Assembly (NCBI RefSeq): GCF_009758175.1
Contig: NZ_WRPM01000103.1
Span: 1-64,000, forward strand
DNA length: 64,000 bases
Direction: 5' to 3'
DNA from: Nesterenkonia alkaliphila
Lineage (GTDB): Bacteria > Actinomycetota > Actinomycetes > Actinomycetales > Micrococcaceae
Shown here piece by piece: positions 8,137 through 15,842 of the stretch (its first letter is position 1; every line of letters begins with the position of its first letter). Made by a program: the position numbers and the translations under genes. Below the pieces are notes generated by a model that saw only the letters and a list, made by a program, of their open reading frames with translations, searched no databases and had not been told where the DNA came from.

Positions 8137-8165
8137 AAGGACCCAGTCATTGTGACTGGGTCCTT
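8137..8165 (+). terminator. Rho-independent terminator
   Basis: AAGGACCCAGTCA and TGACTGGGTCCTT form a perfect 13-bp stem around a TTG loop, ending in TTT. It terminates the lysine-rich gene and, read in the other direction, could also serve the convergent protease gene that ends at 8257. Confidence 0.85.
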
Positions 8166-8256
8166 TCTCTATGCCGGCAGACCGTGAGGCCCGTTGCTTT
8201 TGGGTGATCAGGCAGTGATGGGGCTGTTTAGGCCGAAAACGGCGGTGCTCAGCAGA

Positions 8257-11200
8257 TTAATGTCTCACTTTGGGCTCCGGAAGCGCCGGAGCGGCGGCTG
8301 CCGGGCTCTGCTGCAGCCGGGTCAGCGCCTCCTCGATCGCTCGGTCCAGCTGCGGGTCCTCCGCCCGGAAGAGCTGGCCCGGATCGTGGATGACCTCAAT
8401 ATCCGGATCCACCCCGTAGTTCTCCACACCCCAGTCCTTGCCGTGGATCCAGAAGGAGTACTTCGGCTGGGTCACCGCGGTGCCGTCGATCAGGTCGAAG
8501 CGGCCGTCAATGCCGACCACCCCGCCCCAGGTGCGGACTCCGACTACTGGGCCCAGCTCAATGGCCTGGGCCACAGCGTTGACGATATCGCCGTCGGAGC
8601 CGGAGTACTCATTGGCCAGCAACACCACCGGTCCCCGGGGAGCCGACTCCGGGTAGGGCATAGCGGTTTTGGTATGGCGGACCACATTCCAGGCCACCAC
8701 CTGCTGGGCCAGCTTGGCGATCACCAGCTGTGAGGTGTGCCCGCCGCCGTTATAGCGCATATCGGCCAGCACGCCCTCACCCCGGGCGGCATGATGCAGA
8801 TCCCGGTGCAGCTGAGCCCAACCTGCTACCTGCATATCCGGAACATGTAGGTAGCCCAGACGGCCCGCTGTCTTATCGGCCACATACTCCCGGCGGGAAC
8901 GGACCCAGTCCTGGTAGCGCAGCGGTGCTTCACTGGCCAGGGGTACGACCACGACGCCGCGGGACTCTCCGGCGCGCTGCAGGGTCAGCTGCACCGGTTT
9001 GCCGGCAGCCCCCACCAGGTGCTTGGCTGGGCCGAAGACCGGGTCCACCGGCTGACCGTCCACTGCAGTGATCAGATCACCAGGCTGAGCGTCGACTCCT
9101 GCCGCAAGCAGGGGGGAGCAGGCCTCAGGGTCAGAGGAGTCCCCGGGCAGAATCCGGTCAATCCGCCAGCCCGCCTCAGCTGCGGAGAGATCCGCGCCGA
9201 GCAGGCCCAGCTGCCTCTCCTCCCCGGGGGAAGCACCCTGCGGGATCACGTAAGCATGAGAGGTGTTGAGCTCACCGACCATCTCCCAGAGCAGATCAGT
9301 GAGGTCATCATGGCTGCGGACCTTGTCCACCACCGGGCGCCAGGTCTTCCCGACCGCAGACCAGTCCACGCCGTCCATATCCTCGCGCCAGAACTGCTGG
9401 CCCATCAGCCGGTGCGTCTCCGAGAACATCTGGCGCCATTCCTCCGCCTGGTCAACGGTAAAGCGCAGCCGGCTGAGGTCTACGCTCACCCGCTCCGGGT
9501 CGTCATCCTCCACCTGCTTGGCCGAGGGTTGGACCGTCACGGCGTCCTGATGGCGCACCACAAGCCTGCTCCCGTCCCCGGAGACCGCATAGTCATCCAG
9601 CTTTTCCACAACCGTGGAGGTCTTCCGCTGGGAAAAGTCCCACCGGATCAGCTGATCGGCCGGCTGCTCCCCGGGGGCGCCATGGCGGCGGCTGCCCAAC
9701 TCACCGGACTCTGTTGCCTCTTTGATCCATACCAGCCCGCCCTTGACCGCGCGCAGATCGGTATAGGCGCCTGAGGGGACAGGGAAGGGGACGATGCGCT
9801 CCTCGGCACCCTCGGCGGTGAAGTCCGGGCTGGCGGGGGCGGCGTCGTCGTTGTCTTTGCTCTCCTTATCCTCCGAGAGGCGCCAGCCCTCAGCGCTGGG
9901 CCCGAACGGCGGGGGCTGGGAGGCGGCCAGCGGGATCAGCCAGGGCCGTACCGTACCGGTGAAGAACAGGTCGAAGGAATGATCGTCGTAGGAGGGGTCA
10001 AAGGTGCGTGAGGAGAGGAAAGCCAGGTGCTTGCCGTCCGCGGTGAAGGCCGGTGAGAAATCGTGGAAGCGCCCTGAGGTCACCGGCACCGGCCCGGAGG
10101 TCCCGGCGGTGTCCAGCAGCATGATCCGGTACATGGTCTTCTGGCCCCACATGGTGGGATGCGCCCACACCAGGTAGCGGCCGTCGGGGGAGAAGGAGAG
10201 CTCCTGCGGCTCGCCCTCCGTTGAGCGGGTGACCTCAGTGACTGTTGCCTCCAGGGTTGCCTTGCGGCCCGTCCAGGTCAGGGAGACCAGCCGGATCCAG
10301 CCGTCGTGGGAGACCACCGCCAGGCGAGTCCCGGCTGGGTCTGAGACCAAGTGAAGGACGCGCCCCAGCTCCCCGGTGAGTACGCGCTGCGGGGCCGCGC
10401 TGCCGTCCAGGGTGTAGATCTCCAGGCTGTCCTCACCCTGGGCATCGCTTGCTGCAGCCGCTTTATCGGTGCCCCCCAGCAGGACCGGTTCCCGGGTGCG
10501 GACACCTGATTCAGCAGCCAGGGCGCGGGCCGGACCCTCGCGGTGGGTCAGCCAGAAGGTTTTGCCCCGCCAGGAGACCAGGCTGGCATCACCGGTGTGG
10601 TCCGGAACCAGGGCCTCGAGGTTCTCGGTGGGCTTCAGGCTCAGCGGAGCCGGCGCAGTGCCCGGCAGGGTGACCTCCAGGCGGCGCGGTGCGGCCTGCA
10701 GGCTGTCTTTGATCCAGATCTCCCCGCGGCTGTGCCAGGTGATGCGCTCGCCGTCGGTGGTGGCGTCGCGGACATAGCCGGTGGCCTCATCCTGGAAGGT
10801 CAGCTGCTTAGGCGGTTTGGGCTTCTTGGCCCCGGGCTTCTCCAGGATCCAGAGGTTTGCCTGCTCCTGGGCCTTCTTGGGGAAGCTGGCGGCGCGGTCG
10901 GAGACGAACAGCAGCGCCGAGCCGATCCACATCGGGTCCACTATGCCCGCGGTGTCCTCCGGCAGCAGCTGTTCCCAGGAGCCCTTGCCCTTGGGGTCCA
11001 GCCAGAGTTTGGGGGCGGTGCCGCCGCGGTAGCGCTTCCAGTGGGCGTTGGGGCGGATGTAGGGGGTGGTCAGGGCGATGCTGCCGTCTGCGGAGTAGGC
11101 GACCCCGGAGGCTGAGCCCAGCTGAAGGCGCTCCCAGCGTCCCTGCAGAGTGAGCGCGCGGATCACTTGGTGCCGGTGCGCCTCCCCCGCGTTGGTGGCC

Positions 11201-11508
11201 ACCAGCAGCCGGCCGTCCGGGGCGAAGCCCAGCAGGTGCGTGCGGTCGTTTCCCCAGTAGGTCAGCCGCCGGACCTCTCCGGAGTCGATGCTGACGGCGT
11301 AGACCTCGCTGTGCCCGTCCTTGGTGGAGACAAAGGCGACTTGGGCGCCGTCGGGGGTGATCCGCGGCTGCCTCACCGGGGCGGCGTCGCGGGTCAGCCG
11401 CCAGGCCCGGCCGCCGGCTGCCGGGGCAAGCCAGACATCGTCGGCGGCGGTGAAGGTGATGAGATCTTCATGCAGATGGGGATAGCGCAGATACGGTGCT
11501 GAGCTCAT
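8257..11508 (-). CDS. Tricorn-like S41 family protease
   Basis: This 1083-residue protein follows the tricorn protease plan. The N-terminal half is a beta propeller with repeated blade segments (for example RQPRITPDGAQVAFVS and LSFSPDGRYLVWAHP). A second propeller-like part runs to about residue 690. A PDZ domain follows (DLITAVDGQPVDPVFG), then the S41 catalytic core with the GEGVLADMRYNGGGHTS strand and the nucleophile segment NEYSGSDGDIV. Tricorn enzymes trim peptides produced by the proteasome in the cytoplasm; no signal peptide is visible here. It converges with the lysine-rich gene and lies downstream of trpG with a gap of about 130 bases. Confidence 0.93.
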   Translation of the reverse strand: MSSAPYLRYPHLHEDLITFTAADDVWLAPAAGGRAWRLTRDAAPVRQPRITPDGAQVAFVSTKDGHSEVYAVSIDSGEVRRLTYWGNDRTHLLGFAPDGRLLVATNAGEAHRHQVIRALTLQGRWERLQLGSASGVAYSADGSIALTTPYIRPNAHWKRYRGGTAPKLWLDPKGKGSWEQLLPEDTAGIVDPMWIGSALLFVSDRAASFPKKAQEQANLWILEKPGAKKPKPPKQLTFQDEATGYVRDATTDGERITWHSRGEIWIKDSLQAAPRRLEVTLPGTAPAPLSLKPTENLEALVPDHTGDASLVSWRGKTFWLTHREGPARALAAESGVRTREPVLLGGTDKAAAASDAQGEDSLEIYTLDGSAAPQRVLTGELGRVLHLVSDPAGTRLAVVSHDGWIRLVSLTWTGRKATLEATVTEVTRSTEGEPQELSFSPDGRYLVWAHPTMWGQKTMYRIMLLDTAGTSGPVPVTSGRFHDFSPAFTADGKHLAFLSSRTFDPSYDDHSFDLFFTGTVRPWLIPLAASQPPPFGPSAEGWRLSEDKESKDNDDAAPASPDFTAEGAEERIVPFPVPSGAYTDLRAVKGGLVWIKEATESGELGSRRHGAPGEQPADQLIRWDFSQRKTSTVVEKLDDYAVSGDGSRLVVRHQDAVTVQPSAKQVEDDDPERVSVDLSRLRFTVDQAEEWRQMFSETHRLMGQQFWREDMDGVDWSAVGKTWRPVVDKVRSHDDLTDLLWEMVGELNTSHAYVIPQGASPGEERQLGLLGADLSAAEAGWRIDRILPGDSSDPEACSPLLAAGVDAQPGDLITAVDGQPVDPVFGPAKHLVGAAGKPVQLTLQRAGESRGVVVVPLASEAPLRYQDWVRSRREYVADKTAGRLGYLHVPDMQVAGWAQLHRDLHHAARGEGVLADMRYNGGGHTSQLVIAKLAQQVVAWNVVRHTKTAMPYPESAPRGPVVLLANEYSGSDGDIVNAVAQAIELGPVVGVRTWGGVVGIDGRFDLIDGTAVTQPKYSFWIHGKDWGVENYGVDPDIEVIHDPGQLFRAEDPQLDRAIEEALTRLQQSPAAAAPALPEPKVRH

Positions 11509-11639
11509 CTCTTCACCCTACACAGCTGCGGCGCGCCGTGTAGGGGGATCTCCCGGCGCAAAGTCAGTCAGTTTTCGGATTATCGGTACTTCATGAGCAG
11601 CCGATCTTCCGACAACCCCCTGATAACTGCTCGCGCGGC

Positions 11640-12269
11640 TCAGCGAATGGGGTTCAGATCAGCCGCCTTGGCCGCCGCACCCTCCAGGCCCAGGGATTCC
11701 AGCCAGTTGCCGAGCATCCGGTAGCCGCCCTCGGTGAGCACTGACTCCGGGTGGTACTGCATCCCCCACAGCGGCGCACTGCGGTGGGCCAGGCCCATAA
11801 TCACCCCGTCTGAGGTGGTGGCGGTGACCTCCAGAACCTCCGGCACGGTCTCCGGCTGCACCGCCAGGGAGTGATACCGGGTGGCCTTAAAGGTCTCTGG
11901 CAGGCCCGCGAAGGAGGCGTGCCCGGTGTGGGTGACCGGTGAGGTCTTACCATGCATCAGCTGCTCGGCGTGAGTGACCACGGCGCCAAAGGCCTCACCC
12001 AGTCCCTGGTGCCCCAGGCAGACCCCCAGCATGGGGGCGCGGGCGGACTCGCACCAGCGGATCAGCTCCACTGAGACTCCGGCCTCGGCCGGTGTGCCGG
12101 GGCCGGGGGAGATCAGCACCCCGTCATGCTCAGCGGCCACCGCCTTGGCCTCCTCCAGGGAGAGGTCATCATTGCGGATCACCGTGGCCTCAGCACCGAG
12201 CTCCCGCAAGTATCCCACCAGGGTGTAGACAAAGCTGTCGTAGTTGTCGATGACCAGAATGCGCGTCAT
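11640..12269 (-). CDS. trpG: Anthranilate/ADC synthase glutamine amidotransferase subunit
   Basis: This 209-residue class I glutamine amidotransferase supplies ammonia to anthranilate synthase or 4-amino-4-deoxychorismate synthase (TrpG/PabA). The start VIDNYDSFVYTL, the oxyanion segment LISPGPGTP, the nucleophile GVCLGHQ and the catalytic His-Glu in MQYHPESVLTE are all present. I chose the ATG at 12269, giving MTRILVIDNYD; an in-frame TTG lies three codons upstream. The gene sits beside pknB in the oriC-proximal cluster, where its counterpart is usually called trpG or pabA; the sequence alone does not say which synthase it serves. It follows a 54-residue membrane protein after nine bases. 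Confidence 0.93.
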   Translation of the reverse strand: MTRILVIDNYDSFVYTLVGYLRELGAEATVIRNDDLSLEEAKAVAAEHDGVLISPGPGTPAEAGVSVELIRWCESARAPMLGVCLGHQGLGEAFGAVVTHAEQLMHGKTSPVTHTGHASFAGLPETFKATRYHSLAVQPETVPEVLEVTATTSDGVIMGLAHRSAPLWGMQYHPESVLTEGGYRMLGNWLESLGLEGAAAKAADLNPIR

Positions 12270-12278
12270 AACCCTCAA

Positions 12279-12443
12279 TTATCCGTCTTCTATCGTCACA
12301 TCGCCCAATGGGCTGTGCTCGCTCAGCCAGGGGAAGACGAACTCCATGAGCCCGTACACCACAGCTGCCAGCAGAATCAGGGACAGAATGATCCGCAGCC
12401 ACAGCGGACCGGGCAGCACACGGTTGAAGAACCAGGCGTACAT
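12279..12443 (-). CDS. 54-residue membrane protein between sortase and trpG
   Basis: Translating the minus strand from the ATG at 12443 gives a 54-residue protein: MYAWFFNRVLPGPLW, then one clear membrane helix (LRIILSLILLAAVVYGLM), then FVFPWLSEHSPLGDVTIEDG. Its ATG overlaps the sortase TGA as TGATG, so translation is probably coupled, and it ends just before trpG. The overlapping longer frame is low-complexity and arginine-rich and looks like a shadow. Function is unknown. The tight placement between sortase and trpG suggests a small partner of the envelope operon. Confidence 0.75.
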   Translation of the reverse strand: MYAWFFNRVLPGPLWLRIILSLILLAAVVYGLMEFVFPWLSEHSPLGDVTIEDG

Positions 12444-13324
12444 CAGGCCTCCTCCTCCGGCACCCAGAACATGTCGGCGATCCGGTCATGGTGAGCCAGA
12501 TCCGCCGGAGCCTCACCGCCCAACGGGATGAAGTCCACGATCTCGGCATGATGAATCAGCCGTTCCCGGTTGGAGTACATCGGGTGACAGGTGGTGAAGG
12601 TCAGCACCCCCACCTCTGGCTCGACTCCGGACTGGCTGGGCACCGGGTTGAGCACCTCGGTCTGGTGGGGCAGCACCACGTGGCGCTCGCGGACCTGGTA
12701 GACGTACATGCCGTCATTGGAGACCACATAGATGGGATCGCCGATCTGAAGGGCGTCCTGATTGCCGAGCATGGAGGCATTGGTGTTGCGGTGCCCGGCC
12801 AGGGCAAAGTTGCCCGGCTCATCCGGCCACTGGGTGGCGGTGTAGTGGCCCACTCCGCCGCGGTCGATCTGCTCAGCGGCCACCCCGTGGCGGATCGGTG
12901 CTGCCCAGCTCTCCCCCAGTCGCGGGGCGTAGGTGATGCCCATGATGTCCTCGGGGCCGGTGGCGGCGCGCATATGCTCTGCGCAACCGATCTCGGTGCC
13001 GTCTGGCAGGGTGTAGCAGACCTCGAAGTCCTGGGGATTGGGGCCGTCCTCGGTACCGCCCTCGGTGCTCTGCTCGGTCACAGGGAGCTCGGGGGCGCTG
13101 GAGTAGAACTCCTCCAGTGACTCCTGGCGGTCGGATTCGGCCTCGATGCCGGTCCACCACAGTTCCCAGACCACAAACAGCAGGCCCAGCACCCCCAGGG
13201 TGATGAGGATTTCGCCAAAGCCGCCCATGATTTTGGCGCCCACAGAACGACGACGCCGCCTGGGCTTGGGTGCCTGGGCAGCACGCTGTGCCGGGACAGC
13301 GTGTCGGGGAGGTGCTAGGGACAT
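12443..13324 (-). CDS. srtE: Class E sortase
   Basis: This 293-residue membrane-anchored transpeptidase has a basic N-terminus (PKPRRRRRSVGAK), a membrane helix (ILITLGVLGLLFVVWELWW) and a C-terminal sortase barrel. The catalytic histidine is in FALAGHRNT, the cysteine in LTFTTCHPMYS and the arginine just after in NRERL. Class E sortases of high-G+C Gram-positives join LAxTG-type proteins to peptidoglycan. I chose the ATG at 13324 because upstream codons run into the divergent crgA promoter. The region between the helix and the barrel is acidic (about residues 50-85). It is translationally coupled to the 54-residue protein downstream. Confidence 0.9.
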   Translation of the reverse strand: MSLAPPRHAVPAQRAAQAPKPRRRRRSVGAKIMGGFGEILITLGVLGLLFVVWELWWTGIEAESDRQESLEEFYSSAPELPVTEQSTEGGTEDGPNPQDFEVCYTLPDGTEIGCAEHMRAATGPEDIMGITYAPRLGESWAAPIRHGVAAEQIDRGGVGHYTATQWPDEPGNFALAGHRNTNASMLGNQDALQIGDPIYVVSNDGMYVYQVRERHVVLPHQTEVLNPVPSQSGVEPEVGVLTFTTCHPMYSNRERLIHHAEIVDFIPLGGEAPADLAHHDRIADMFWVPEEEA

Positions 13325-13407
13325 CGTGTTCAGGAGCTCGCTTTGCGTAGAATGGCGCTTCAAGACCTCAGATGTCCACAGGATACCTAATACTTCAGGA
13401 GTTCCAC

Positions 13408-13707
13408 GTGCCAGAGTCCAAGCGCCGCAAGAAGCGCAACACCACTGCCCAGCAGGGCGGCGAGTCAAGCTCGGCGCTCTCGGGCGCCGAGCAGTTCGGC
13501 TTCGAAGATCTGGAGGCTGAGGAGCAGTCGCTTCCCGGCTGGTACAAGGTCACCATGTTCGGGCTGATGATCCTCGGGCTGCTGTGGCTGATCACCTGGT
13601 ACGTGACTTCTGGTGCGCTGCCGATCAGCGCTGCCGGGGGCTGGAACATCATCATCGGGTTCTCCATCGCCATGGTCGGCTTCTTCATGACGATGAAGTG
13701 GAAATAG
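13408..13707 (+). CDS. crgA: Cell division protein CrgA
   Basis: This 99-residue protein has the CrgA layout: a basic N-terminus (PESKRRKKRNT), an acidic linker, the conserved PGWYKVTMFGLMILGLLWL helix, a short loop (GALPISAAGGWN) and a second helix ending in FFMTMKWK. CrgA is an inner-membrane division factor that helps recruit PBPs and FtsZ-ring partners in actinobacteria. I placed the start at the GTG at 13408, because CAGGAG lies six bases upstream and homologues begin MPESKxRK. It is the only plus-strand gene within the cluster. Confidence 0.94.
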   Translation: MPESKRRKKRNTTAQQGGESSSALSGAEQFGFEDLEAEEQSLPGWYKVTMFGLMILGLLWLITWYVTSGALPISAAGGWNIIIGFSIAMVGFFMTMKWK

Positions 13708-13785
13708 CCCACCTGAATCACCGGGCTCTGCCTGGAGCTGTGACTATGCGACCGGCCGTCGGGACGTTCTGCCGGACCTTCGCGG

Positions 13786-14526
13786 TCAGCGAGGGCGGGA
13801 GCTCGCGGTCTGCCGGGCCCGCTCGGTCAGCGCCTGCAGGGGCAGCGGGCTGGAGGCCGGGGACGCCAGTTCCCCGAGCTGCTCCCCAAACTTCTGCTGC
13901 ACTGCAGTAGAGATCAGGAAATCAGCGATCGCCGGGTTCTTGGGCAGCAGGGAGCCGTGCAGGTAACTGCCGAGCACATTGTGCTGCCGGGCCCCTTCAT
14001 GGGCGTCCCGCTGGTTGTTGCCCTCCCCTGTGGTGACCGCGGCCAGTGGGGCGGCGTCGTCCCCCAAATAGGTCTGCCCGGAGTGGTTCTCGTAGCCGAT
14101 GACGGTGCCGAACTCGTCCGATTCCGCCACGACATTGCCGATCAGCCGCTTATCGGTGCCGTAGGTCTCCACATCCAGGATCCCGATGCCTTGGATCCTG
14201 CGGCCTGCGCGGGTTTCGAAGAAGTGCCCGAAGAGCTGGTAGAGCCCACAGATCATCAGCATCGGCACCTGCTGCTCGGCCAGGGCGTGCAGGCGCTCGC
14301 CGATGCCCAGCAGGTCAGCCTGGATCCGGTCCTGTCCGGAGTCCTGGCCGCCGCCGCCGATGAGAATGTCGGGATCGGTGGGGAACTCCTCCCCGGGGTT
14401 ATAGCTGAGCATCACCGGCTCGTAGCCGTACCACTGAAGCCGGCGCTGGAGCACCAGGGTGTTGCCGTAGTCCCCGTAGATGTTCATATCCCGCGGGTAG
14501 AGCTGCAGAACGCGAATCTGCTTCAT
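13786..14526 (-). CDS. gatD: Lipid II isoglutaminyl synthase, glutaminase subunit GatD
   Basis: This 246-residue class I-like glutamine amidotransferase has its nucleophile Cys93 in LMICGLYQLFG and its histidine His190 in GSYLHGSLLPKNP. It opens with RVLQLYPRDMNIYGDYGN, the hallmark of GatD. With MurT it converts the D-glutamate of lipid II to D-isoglutamine, in the cytoplasm at the membrane. Its ATG overlaps the MurT stop as TGATG, which is the usual murT-gatD arrangement. The last 20 residues are variable and Arg/Ser-rich. Confidence 0.94.
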   Translation of the reverse strand: MKQIRVLQLYPRDMNIYGDYGNTLVLQRRLQWYGYEPVMLSYNPGEEFPTDPDILIGGGGQDSGQDRIQADLLGIGERLHALAEQQVPMLMICGLYQLFGHFFETRAGRRIQGIGILDVETYGTDKRLIGNVVAESDEFGTVIGYENHSGQTYLGDDAAPLAAVTTGEGNNQRDAHEGARQHNVLGSYLHGSLLPKNPAIADFLISTAVQQKFGEQLGELASPASSPLPLQALTERARQTASSRPR

Positions 14527-15839
14527 CAGTTGAACGCCTCCACCTCTGTGTAGGACCCCAGATGCTTGCGCAGGGCGAGCATAGCGGTATAGGTGCAGAA
14601 GATCCGGCGCGGGGTCCGCGGGTGGCGGCTGAGGAACTCGTCCAGGGCCACGACCAGTTCAGGCTCGACTCCGCGGACCGGGACCCCGTCATAGTGCAGT
14701 CGCAGCGCCATGTCATAGGCGCGCACCCCGGAGACCATCTCCACGCCCTGGGCGGCCAGGGACTCGAAGCTGACATCCCACAGCCAGCTCATATCCCGGC
14801 CGTCGGCGTAGTTGTCGTTGATCGCGATCATGGTGGCCACACCCTCGGCGGAGAAGCTGCTCAGACCCAATCGGAACCCGGCCGGGTTCTTCACCAGCAC
14901 CAGGTCCAGCGGCGCTCCGCCCACGGTCAGGGACTCGCCTCGGCCGAATGCCGGGGCCGCCTCCTTCAGCGAGCGCAGCAGGGCTTGGTGGTCAATGGCC
15001 CCGCCCAGCACCTGGCGCACCAGGGCCAGGGCCGCGGCAGCGTTATAGGTGTTGTAGGCACCGTTGACGGTCAGCTCGGTGCTGATCTCCTCAGCGTTCT
15101 CGCCGGTGCCCAGCCGGAAGGTCCCCTGTTGGGTGCCCAGCGCGGTCAGGGTGACCTCTGCCTCCGGCAGTTCTGCCGGTGCAAGAGTGGCGTTGCTGGC
15201 ATGAAGGTCATCGTCACTGGGGAAGTGCTTACGCAGCTCGGGAGCCAGCCCGAAGTACCGGATCTCCTGGTCCTGCAGGGATTCGGCAATCCGCGCCACC
15301 CGGGCATCTTCCCGGTTGAGCACCACACCGTGGGTGGTGTGCTCAGCGATGGTGCGCAGCATCCCGGCGGTGGTGTCGATCTCGCCGAAGCGGTCCAGCT
15401 GATCGCGCATCACGTTCAGCAGCAGGCTGTAGCGCGGGGCCACGGCACGGACAAAGTGCACTGCGTGGGCCTCGTCCAGCTCCAGCACCGCGATATCGGC
15501 CTCAAGCCTGCCGCGGGGGGTGATCTCGCCCAGCACAGAGGCCACCACTCCACGGGTGAAGTTGGACCCGGAACGGTTGGTGAAGACCTTCAGTCCCTGA
15601 CCGCGCAGCAGTTCCACCACCATTTTGGTGGTGGTGGTCTTCCCGTTGGTTCCAGAGACTACGACGACGCCGCGGGGCAGTTGGGAGAGCACACTGGCCA
15701 GAAAACCGGGGTCGAGGCGTTCCACCACCAGGCCGGGGAAGGCGGATCCGGAGCCGCCGCGCAGTTTGGTCACCGCCCGGGCGGCTTTGCCGACCAGGAT
15801 CGAGGCCGGGCGCGGGAGTCGGGGACGGATTACTGCCAA
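14526..15839 (-). CDS. murT: Lipid II isoglutaminyl synthase, Mur ligase subunit MurT
   Basis: This 437-residue Mur-ligase-like ATPase shows the P-loop GTNGKTTTTKMV, the segment ELDEAHAVHFV and a C-terminal DUF1727-type domain containing NDNYADGRDMSWLWDVSFE. It activates the alpha-carboxylate of D-Glu in lipid II and uses ammonia from GatD. I see no four-cysteine zinc ribbon of the kind found in some MurT proteins. The start is a TTG at 15839, three bases after the pknB stop, with GAGGA seven bases upstream. This ties lipid II amidation to the PASTA-kinase operon. Confidence 0.93.
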   Translation of the reverse strand: MAVIRPRLPRPASILVGKAARAVTKLRGGSGSAFPGLVVERLDPGFLASVLSQLPRGVVVVSGTNGKTTTTKMVVELLRGQGLKVFTNRSGSNFTRGVVASVLGEITPRGRLEADIAVLELDEAHAVHFVRAVAPRYSLLLNVMRDQLDRFGEIDTTAGMLRTIAEHTTHGVVLNREDARVARIAESLQDQEIRYFGLAPELRKHFPSDDDLHASNATLAPAELPEAEVTLTALGTQQGTFRLGTGENAEEISTELTVNGAYNTYNAAAALALVRQVLGGAIDHQALLRSLKEAAPAFGRGESLTVGGAPLDLVLVKNPAGFRLGLSSFSAEGVATMIAINDNYADGRDMSWLWDVSFESLAAQGVEMVSGVRAYDMALRLHYDGVPVRGVEPELVVALDEFLSRHPRTPRRIFCTYTAMLALRKHLGSYTEVEAFN

Positions 15840-15842
15840 GGG

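Noticed and set aside
12190-12549. 119-residue minus-strand frame across trpG and the sortase end
   Set aside because: Arg/Ser-rich shadow composition; the 54-residue frame in the same gap has a membrane helix and a coupled start.
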